NCBI RefSeq assembly: GCF_900111015.1
Contig: NZ_FOFS01000019.1
Span: forward strand, 1-56,408
Direction: 5' to 3'
Source of the DNA: Solimonas aquatica
GTDB taxonomy: Bacteria > Pseudomonadota > Gammaproteobacteria > Nevskiales > Nevskiaceae
DNA length: 56,408 bases
The notes below the pieces were generated by a model. It was not told the DNA's origin and did not search any database. It saw only the letters and a program-made list of their open reading frames with translations. Positions within the stretch are counted from its first letter, which is position 1. Each line of letters starts with the position of its first letter. The translations under genes were made by a program, and so were the position numbers. This document shows positions 24,736-31,118 of the stretch, piece by piece.

Positions 24736-27074
24736 GAGCGGGGTTCTCCAAAAATGGCTTTGGGCCGCAAACTCAGCAGCAGGGCGGGAAACAGCGTCAG
24801 CGAGGCGATCACGCTGGCGAGCATGGCCAGGCTCACCATCACTCCGAGCCAGAGATGCACGTTGTAGCCCACGGACAGCACCAGCCCCAGATAACCACCG
24901 GCCACCGCGCTGGCCACGAACAATGCGGCCTTGCCGGCGGTACGGTAGGTGGCGGTGGTGGCGCGTTCGACATCGCCCTCGAACTCCACCAGGAAGTCAC
25001 GCAGGCGCACACCGAAGTAGATGGCGTAGTCCGCGCCGATGCCCACCGATATGGCGGCGATGAAGACCGTGGCGACATTCAAGGGAATGCCCAGCGTGGT
25101 CATTGCCGCGAAGGCAAACAAGGTGGCGGCGAGCAGCGGTATGGCAATCAGCAGGCCGGTGAGCAGGCTGCGGAACAGCAGTGCCGCGACCAGGCTGGCG
25201 ATGCCCAGCACTTGCAGGATGTTGGCGAGCTTGGCTTCGATGAATTTGCGATTCAGCGCCAGCGTGGTGGCGCCGGTTCCGCCCAGCTGCATGCGGATGC
25301 CGGGCGGCAGTTCGGCGTCGAACTGCTGGTGCAGACCGTGGAACAGCTGCTCGATATAGATCGAAGAGTCGGTGCGGGCCAGCACACGGATCAGCGCCGC
25401 ATCGCGCTCCGGACTCAGCACATCGGCCAGGGCTTCACTGCCGGCGCCGCTCTCGTAGAGCAGCAGATACTGGCGCAGCGCGTCGGTGTTCCAGTCCAGC
25501 GCACCGCTGCGGCAGGCGCTGGGCTCGAAACCACAGGCGACTTCGGCGGCGGCATCGACATAAGAAGCCGTGGCGCCGATCTGCGCTTGCGTCTGCAGCC
25601 AGGCCTCGATGCGGCGCAGCAGATTGGCGGTTTGCGCGGTGGTCACCGAATCTGCGCCCTGGCCTTTAAACAAAAGATAAAGCACGTTGGAACCGGAGAA
25701 GCGCGCGTTGAGCGTCTGCTCGGCCTTGCGGATGGTGGTGAAGCGCGCGAAGTATTCGGCCACGGAATTATCCACCCGCACCTGCGCGGCCAGCAGGCCG
25801 CAGCCGCTGAGCAGCAACAGCGAGATCAGGATGGTGCGGCCGCGCCGCGCATCGCTGCTGCTGCGCTGCAGGAGCGCGACGATGCGATCCCAGAGGCTGT
25901 AGCGCTGTTCACCGGCGGGCAGCTGGCGGCAGGGCAGCAGCAGGCGCAGCGCCGGGATGAAGATCAGCTCGATCAACAGGCCGGCGGCGATGCCCAGCGC
26001 CACATAAAGCCCGAAGCTGCGGATCACCGGCGTCTTGAAGATCATCAGCGAAGCGAAGCTGGCGGCAGCCACCGTCGAGGCCGCCACCATCACCGGTGCC
26101 ACAGCGACGAAGGCGCGTTCGATGGCGAGGCGGTTGATCGCCTGCCAGTCCGGATTCGCGGCCGGCATCTCAGCGGCCAGCTTGTGCAGCTCTTCATTGA
26201 AGCGCTTGAGCATCTGCACGGCGTGGCCGGCGGTGAGCGCGACGATGATGATCGGCGCACTGGTGTTGAAACCGTCCAGACGCATGCCGGCCTGCGTGAT
26301 CACGGCAGTTGCGATGCCGGCCGAGGCCACCGCCGTGATCAGCGGAAAGATCATGCCCTGCAGGGTGCGGAAGGCCTCGTAATGAATCAGGCCGATCAGC
26401 AACAGCGTGAACGGCAGCACCAGAAAGATGTTTTGCGTATAGCGTTCTAGCTGCGCAAACACGCTGGGCTGGCCGCCGACCACCACGGTGAAGCCCGGTT
26501 CGGTGATCGCGGCGAGCTGTTGCTGCAGATCGGTCAGGTAGGCGCGCTTGCCCTGCGCCGGCTCCTTGAGCCGGAACAGAATCAGCGTGGCGCGACCGTC
26601 CTCGCTGAGCAGGCTGTGGTACAGGCGGCTCTGTCGCGCCCGCGCTTCGGCGTCGCGCCAGTCCTGGGCATTGCGCAGGATGCGGCTGATTTGCATGTCG
26701 CCGTCCTGTGTCTGCACCACACGCGCGCGTTCCGAGAGCAGCGAAATCACATCCAGGCTGCGCGCACCGGGCTGGGCGCGCAGCAGGGCGTGGATCGTGG
26801 CCAGCTGCGCGGCGCCCTTCTCATCCAGCAATGGCCCGTGGTCGCGGCTGAGGCCGATCACGATGTAGTCGCTGGGGCCGAACAGTTGCTGCGCGCTGCG
26901 GATGGTCTGGGTGATTTCGGATTCCTCCGGCAGCATGGTGTCCAGCTCGATGTAGATGCGCGGATACGGCAGGGCCGCGCAGACCAGGAGCAGCAGCACT
27001 GCTCCGCTGCCGATCACCGCCCGGCGGTGATCCAGCAGCAGGCGCAGCAGGCGCGCATAGTTCCAGGCGCTCAT
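24732..27074 (-). CDS. RND/MMPL-family exporter
   Basis: A 780-residue inner-membrane protein of the hydrophobe/MMPL branch of the RND superfamily. It has a first helix after RRAVIGSGAVLLLLVCAALP, a periplasmic domain, five to six helices around FLVLPFTLLLIGLIHY to FASLMIFKTPVIRS with ALTAGHAVQMLKRFNEE, a second periplasmic domain, then a second helix block with GVGIGADYAIYFGVRLRDF. The paired 'G-x-D-Y' and 'GHAVQ' helix-4 motifs are the proton-relay region. It overlaps the methyltransferase and LolA-like genes by 4 nt each, so export and carrier are coupled. Compare the 45814 RND gene, which has the same build. Confidence 0.88.
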   Translation of the reverse strand: MSAWNYARLLRLLLDHRRAVIGSGAVLLLLVCAALPYPRIYIELDTMLPEESEITQTIRSAQQLFGPSDYIVIGLSRDHGPLLDEKGAAQLATIHALLRAQPGARSLDVISLLSERARVVQTQDGDMQISRILRNAQDWRDAEARARQSRLYHSLLSEDGRATLILFRLKEPAQGKRAYLTDLQQQLAAITEPGFTVVVGGQPSVFAQLERYTQNIFLVLPFTLLLIGLIHYEAFRTLQGMIFPLITAVASAGIATAVITQAGMRLDGFNTSAPIIIVALTAGHAVQMLKRFNEELHKLAAEMPAANPDWQAINRLAIERAFVAVAPVMVAASTVAAASFASLMIFKTPVIRSFGLYVALGIAAGLLIELIFIPALRLLLPCRQLPAGEQRYSLWDRIVALLQRSSSDARRGRTILISLLLLSGCGLLAAQVRVDNSVAEYFARFTTIRKAEQTLNARFSGSNVLYLLFKGQGADSVTTAQTANLLRRIEAWLQTQAQIGATASYVDAAAEVACGFEPSACRSGALDWNTDALRQYLLLYESGAGSEALADVLSPERDAALIRVLARTDSSIYIEQLFHGLHQQFDAELPPGIRMQLGGTGATTLALNRKFIEAKLANILQVLGIASLVAALLFRSLLTGLLIAIPLLAATLFAFAAMTTLGIPLNVATVFIAAISVGIGADYAIYFGVRLRDFLVEFEGDVERATTATYRTAGKAALFVASAVAGGYLGLVLSVGYNVHLWLGVMVSLAMLASVIASLTLFPALLLSLRPKAIFGEPRS

Positions 27075-27979
27075 CCGCGCTTCACCAGTTCCAGATAGCC
27101 GACGGTGCCGAACGGGTCCTGGTGATAACGCCGCTGCGCGATCTGCGCCGCGTCCACGGCAGCGTCCAGCGCCTCGATCTGCGCGGGGCTGCGCACGATC
27201 AGGTTCCAGTCCATGAACAACTCCATGTAGCCGCGCACCATGTTGTCGGCCAGGAAGTTCGGCACGATCAGCTTGCCGCCGGGCGCGAGCCTGTCGAACA
27301 GACAGGCGGTCAAGGTCTGCGCCACCGGTTCCGGCAGGTAGTCGTAGAGGCCTGCGGCGTAAGCGAGATCCAGCGCCGGCAGCGGCAGCGCACGATTGAG
27401 GATGTCGCGCATCGGCCGATGGATGATCTCGACCGCGAGGCTGCCGTAGTCCTGTCGCACCACAGCCAGGCTCTCGGCGTCCTGATCAACGGCGTAAATC
27501 TTCGCGATGCGGCCCGCGCGCAGCGCTGCGCTCATGCCGGCTTCACGCAGATGGCCACAGGCCAGGGATAAGATGCGCGGTTCTCGTCCGCCGGCGGCGA
27601 GACGATCAATCTCCTGCGCCAGATACTGCAACCGCCAGCGCACGCCTTCGGCGCCGACTGTTGAAGTGGTACCTTCAAAGATGCGGCGGCCGATATCAGA
27701 AATGTCCGGTGGCGGTGTGCGGAAGTAGTGATGGTCCAGCATCACCGCATCGCCGGCGTAGCCGCGCGGTTTCTCGCGTGCGCGTGCGGTATGCGGGTCT
27801 TGCAGCAAAATCTGGTTGATCTCGTGGCGCGCGCAGAAGGGCCGCGCCACCTCGTTCCAGTATTGGTCGTCGCTGCGCAAACGCAGCTCGCTCAGCTGTC
27901 GGCAGAACTGGTGAACGGTGCTGGTGGTCTCCCCGCGATGCAGTTGCTGCAAAGCGCGGTCAAGGATGGTTTCGAGCAT
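27071..27979 (-). CDS. Class I SAM methyltransferase, PhcB-like
   Basis: A 302-residue cytoplasmic enzyme. The SAM-binding motif I is RILSLACGHLREAG (about residues 134-147) with acidic loop IYAVDQDAESL and a later LDLAYAAGLYDYL. The N-terminal segment EKPRGYAGDAVMLDHHYF is the hallmark of the 'extracellular factor / 3-hydroxypalmitic acid methyl ester' synthase-like family, which methylates acyl chains into signals in Ralstonia (PhcB). I see the family pattern, not the substrate. ATG 27979 has AGGAG at 8 nt. The 97-bp leader holds a GCGGCGC/GCGCCGC hairpin (27994-28011). It overlaps the RND gene by 4 nt, so its product is a plausible export cargo. Confidence 0.72.
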   Translation of the reverse strand: MLETILDRALQQLHRGETTSTVHQFCRQLSELRLRSDDQYWNEVARPFCARHEINQILLQDPHTARAREKPRGYAGDAVMLDHHYFRTPPPDISDIGRRIFEGTTSTVGAEGVRWRLQYLAQEIDRLAAGGREPRILSLACGHLREAGMSAALRAGRIAKIYAVDQDAESLAVVRQDYGSLAVEIIHRPMRDILNRALPLPALDLAYAAGLYDYLPEPVAQTLTACLFDRLAPGGKLIVPNFLADNMVRGYMELFMDWNLIVRSPAQIEALDAAVDAAQIAQRRYHQDPFGTVGYLELVKRG

Positions 27980-28076
27980 CAGAGAACTCCTGCGGCGCGC
28001 GGGCGCCGCCTGTGAATGAGGGTGGGTGGATCTTTTGATGTGCTAAGCAGCTAGAGGCTGATCAGCGGCCTTGGGC

Positions 28077-29330
28077 TCATGGCGACACCGCCAGCGAGCG
28101 CAGTGCGTTGAGGTCGTAGCCGAGCAGGATGCTGAGGCGAAGCTCGGAGTCGGTGGCCTGTGCGCTGCGCGACATGCCGGCCGCCGGCATGCTGGCGTAG
28201 AAACGCGTGGCCACGGAGGCGCCATTGCCGAACTTCACCATTTCCAGCAGGCCAGAGAGCACGATGCGCTCATAGCGGTTTCTGGTCTCGTCCGCACCGA
28301 TGTCCTCCTTGGCCCAGCGCTTGTCACGCGCCAGGCCAATGAATATTTGACCGACGGACGAATCGAGATAGGGCTGACGGAATACGACCCCGGCGGAATA
28401 GTTGGGCCTGAGCGTCGCCATCATGCTTTTGTTGCCATCCACCGGCAGGCTTTCGTATCCCAGTCGGAAGCTGAGGCCAAAGAAGTCGGAGGGGCGCATG
28501 AAGTTTCCGCCGACCTGGATATTGGCAACGCCGCCTTTCTTGTCGAAGGGACTGACGACGTCGCTGTTGCCGCCGCTACTGCCGCTACCGCTACCGCTAC
28601 TGCTGCTGTCCGTCTGCGCGGCGCTGCTGCTGCGCGTGAAGTATTCCAGGGTAGTGAAGGTGCGCAGCTCGGGCAGCCAGCCGAAGAAGCCGTAGTCCCC
28701 AATATTGATCAGGCTGCTCTCGGATCGGTACATCGCGGCATAGCCGCTCACCCAGTCGCCATTGCCCAGCAGCTGCTGATTGCTGCCGAAGTAGAAGGCG
28801 TAATGTCCGGCGCCATTGTCGAGCGCCTCGCGTGCAGCCTCCCCCATGAGCGCGAGCCGGCGTTTGGCATCAGCGCTGTCCGCCGCCGCCTGCTTGGTGT
28901 CGTCGGAGGCGTCCTTGCCCTTCGTTGCGGCGGCTCTTTTCTTGGCGTCCTCGCTCAAGGCGCTGGACAGGCTGCTGATGGCGGGGTAGAGCAGGCGCAG
29001 TGCCGGCGGGCTTTGCAGGTCCGGCAGGTCTTTGCGGGTGTTCAGGTCCAGAAGAAAGGCATTGACCTCCCGTACGCAGGCCAGCGTCTTGGCGTCGTCC
29101 GCTTCCTTACTGATGTACGTGCCCGCCACGCTGAAATAGGTGACCAGCTCGGCCACCAGACCCTCCGGGAGGGTTTGCACGCTGCCGCCGGCTTTTGCGG
29201 CGGGCAGCTTGGGCGCGGCTTGGCTGCATTTGGCCTCAACGACCGGCGCCGCATCGGCCGCGTGCGCCAAGGTGCCGGGCAAGGCCTGCGCGAGCCAGAG
29301 TCCGGCCGCCACTCGAAAATGCGCTTTCAT
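28077..29330 (-). CDS. Uncharacterised envelope protein, probably outer membrane
   Basis: A 417-residue protein with signal MKAHFRVAAGLWLAQALPGTLAHA. The N-terminal half is helical with charged Lys/Ala/Asp stretches (KRAAATKGKDASDDTKQAAADSADAKRR). A Ser/Gly linker lies near residues 250-270. The C-terminal half is beta-like (FGLSFRLGYESL, LRPNYSAGVVFRQPYL, ELRLSILLGYDL), consistent with a small barrel. I do not recognise the family. Start ATG 29330 was preferred to 29336 because AGGGG is correctly spaced for it. It lies between the RiPP-like cassette and the methyltransferase gene on the same strand, and may be the target or receptor of either. Confidence 0.65.
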   Translation of the reverse strand: MKAHFRVAAGLWLAQALPGTLAHAADAAPVVEAKCSQAAPKLPAAKAGGSVQTLPEGLVAELVTYFSVAGTYISKEADDAKTLACVREVNAFLLDLNTRKDLPDLQSPPALRLLYPAISSLSSALSEDAKKRAAATKGKDASDDTKQAAADSADAKRRLALMGEAAREALDNGAGHYAFYFGSNQQLLGNGDWVSGYAAMYRSESSLINIGDYGFFGWLPELRTFTTLEYFTRSSSAAQTDSSSSGSGSGSSGGNSDVVSPFDKKGGVANIQVGGNFMRPSDFFGLSFRLGYESLPVDGNKSMMATLRPNYSAGVVFRQPYLDSSVGQIFIGLARDKRWAKEDIGADETRNRYERIVLSGLLEMVKFGNGASVATRFYASMPAAGMSRSAQATDSELRLSILLGYDLNALRSLAVSP

Positions 29331-29458
29331 GATCATCCCCTGTTGGTTGATCGCCGGTGTGCTGCGCGGCGACGGGGTTCACGATGAAAGCGGGCGGGAA
29401 ATTAGTCCTGACGAGGTGGTGACGGACTTGTGAAAGATTTCTGCCGGCGGTTAAGTGC

Positions 29459-29533
29459 TTGTCTGAAAAGCAGACGCCGGAAGTTCTTGGGATGGCTGCG
29501 GATGTTCCCGCTGCAACCTGAACCTTCCGGCGC
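29459..29533. other. Hairpin-containing gap downstream of the RiPP-like peptide gene
   Basis: The 328-bp space 29337-29664 holds no convincing gene. Two inverted repeats lie in it: GTCTG-aaaag-CAGAC at 29461-29475 and CGCCGGAAGTTC at about 29475-29486 pairing with GAACCTTCCGGCG at about 29520-29532. Read on the minus strand they sit after the peptide stop and before the next gene's start, so they could end the cassette transcript. No T tract follows. Confidence 0.4.
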
Positions 29534-29664
29534 CCGGCAATGAAGACGAATCAGCTGCAGAGGTCCCTAGGCTGGCACTCGGCGGGCGGACGCCTCATGA
29601 GTGAGACACTGTTGGCAAGCTTGGCGCTGCTGATCGCCGTGACACGGTAATGGCCTTGTGCCAT

Positions 29665-30087
29665 TCAGTCGATGACTGTTACGGAGTTGGCCGCAAGAAT
29701 TTTCCGCAGATTTGCGAGGAAAGCGGCTTTGCTCGTGACCGTTTTGGTGAGCGGAGCTTTGATTTCAATATTTGTACCGCCTTGACTAACTGTGTTCTCC
29801 GAGAGGCGTTCCGGGGCGAGCATCGCCTGTGCAAGTTGCTCAGGCGTGGGCGGCTGTTGGAGGTTGAGCTGTTCATCCGCCCAAACAAAATAGCCACCAC
29901 CTAAACTCTTGAGGCCACGCTTGTGCTCTGATTGCAGCTTGAGGAAAGGATTTCCAAGTACTTTCCTGGCCGTACCCTTTGCGTCATCGACCAGCGCTTG
30001 GCGCAGGCAGGCATTGTCGATCACCTTTGCGATGAGCTCAATGATTTGATTCTCGTTTGTTTCAACCGCAATGATCTCGATGCTCAT
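29665..30087 (-). CDS. Putative RiPP precursor with nitrile-hydratase-like leader
   Basis: A 140-residue protein. Residues 10-45 (NENQIIELIAKVIDNACLRQ... ALVDDAKGTARKVLG) form the amphipathic pattern of NHLP-type leader peptides (a truncated nitrile hydratase alpha subunit fold used by modified-peptide precursors). A glycine-rich centre SLGGGYFVWADEQLNLQQ follows, then a Thr/Ser/Lys-rich tail ending AANSVTVID. It has one Cys (Cys27), unlike Cys-rich thiopeptides. The ATG overlaps the radical SAM stop (ATGA), so the two are coupled. A 57-residue upstream extension is read-through of the radical SAM gene. Codon use is AT-richer than the core. The core peptide and modification are unknown; it could instead be a protein substrate or partner of the enzyme. 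Confidence 0.6.
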   Translation of the reverse strand: MSIEIIAVETNENQIIELIAKVIDNACLRQALVDDAKGTARKVLGNPFLKLQSEHKRGLKSLGGGYFVWADEQLNLQQPPTPEQLAQAMLAPERLSENTVSQGGTNIEIKAPLTKTVTSKAAFLANLRKILAANSVTVID

Positions 30088-31112
30088 AAGTCTCCTGGTT
30101 GGGATGGACAGCCTGAACAGTCGGCAAGATCGGGTGCGCCGGTCTTGCCTAACATGGGGACAAGAGACTGGGTCGGGCCGTGCCGGGCGCGGTGCAGGGC
30201 CTCGCACAAGGACGCCGCCGCCTGTGCCAGAACGTCCGTATGCGCGATGTGCAGGCACAGATCGCAGGCATTGGCATATGCCTCGCGCAGATGCTGACCA
30301 TCACCCGCAAGGATCGCGGCGCCAGCGAAGTAGGCAGGCCCATGCTCGCGTAGCAGTCGCTGCTTGGCGCCCTGCTGCAGCCGATGCTGCAGCTCGGCCA
30401 GCGCAATGGCGCGGCTGTCGCCCAGCGACAGAAAATCGTGGTCGGCGCCGGGGGTGGCACAGCTGTAGGCCATGCCGTTTTCGCTGATGGCCAGGCTCTG
30501 GCCGGGGCACACCTCGCGCGGCAGTCCCGGCATACGAGGGTAGGAAGCTTCAGGCAGCGTTTGCCCGGTACTGAGGTAAGGCAATATCGGAGAATGAATA
30601 TGCACGGCCGCCGGTATGGCCTTGCTCCACTGCAGGGCCGCGCCCTGCGTGCCCGCCTCATCCTGGGTGAAGATAACCTTCAGCTCGGTGAGCAGACCGG
30701 TGGCGCGTGCGAGGCGGACGGCGCGCTCCACTCTGGAGAGCGGCACGAAGGCCTGGTGAAATCGGCTGGTGCTGATCGCCAGCGTGCTCAGGCCGGCCTG
30801 CTCCAGGCGGCGGAGCTTGTCGCTGGCCGAGGCGTCGGACGTGGCCCAGTAGGCATTGCTCACGCATCCCACTTCGGCGCCGAGCTGACTGGCAAATCGC
30901 ACCAGATCGAGCAGACGATCAAAATCGAGAAACACTTCGCCGCCGGTGAAATCGACGCGCAGCGCGTCGCCGGTGCTGAGCGCAGCGGCTTCTGTGATCA
31001 GGCGTTTGACCTCCTGAACCTCCAGCCAGGTATCACGGTGCGGCCCGCAGCTGCTGGCGCAGTGCACGCAGCGAGCATTGCAGCGGGAGGTCAGCGCGAA
31101 AGAGATTTCCAT
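30084..31112 (-). CDS. Radical SAM protein with SPASM-like cysteines
   Basis: A 342-residue enzyme. The N-terminal cluster motif is CNARCVHC (Cys11/15/18, CX3CX2C), followed by VDFTGGEVFLDF (GGE at 57-59), the SAM-ligand region. The C-terminal part has extra cysteines at 202, 218, 283, 286 (CDLC), 332 and 335 (CSGC), in a SPASM/twitch-like pattern as in peptide-modifying enzymes of the YydG/PqqE type. Product could be an epimerised, crosslinked or thioether peptide; the sequence alone does not say. It lies 6 bp after the kinase stop and overlaps the precursor gene by ATGA, forming a tight cassette. Confidence 0.8.
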   Translation of the reverse strand: MEISFALTSRCNARCVHCASSCGPHRDTWLEVQEVKRLITEAAALSTGDALRVDFTGGEVFLDFDRLLDLVRFASQLGAEVGCVSNAYWATSDASASDKLRRLEQAGLSTLAISTSRFHQAFVPLSRVERAVRLARATGLLTELKVIFTQDEAGTQGAALQWSKAIPAAVHIHSPILPYLSTGQTLPEASYPRMPGLPREVCPGQSLAISENGMAYSCATPGADHDFLSLGDSRAIALAELQHRLQQGAKQRLLREHGPAYFAGAAILAGDGQHLREAYANACDLCLHIAHTDVLAQAAASLCEALHRARHGPTQSLVPMLGKTGAPDLADCSGCPSQPGDL

Positions 31113-31118
31113 GGGCGC

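Noticed and set aside
24855-26450. Long plus-strand ORF opposite the RND gene
   Set aside because: Translation is Gln/Gly/His/Arg-rich without domains, while the minus strand encodes a clear RND exporter.
29337-29664. Possible extra small precursor peptide in the gap
   Set aside because: No frame with ribosome site and leader-like pattern was found; the gap contains inverted repeats instead.
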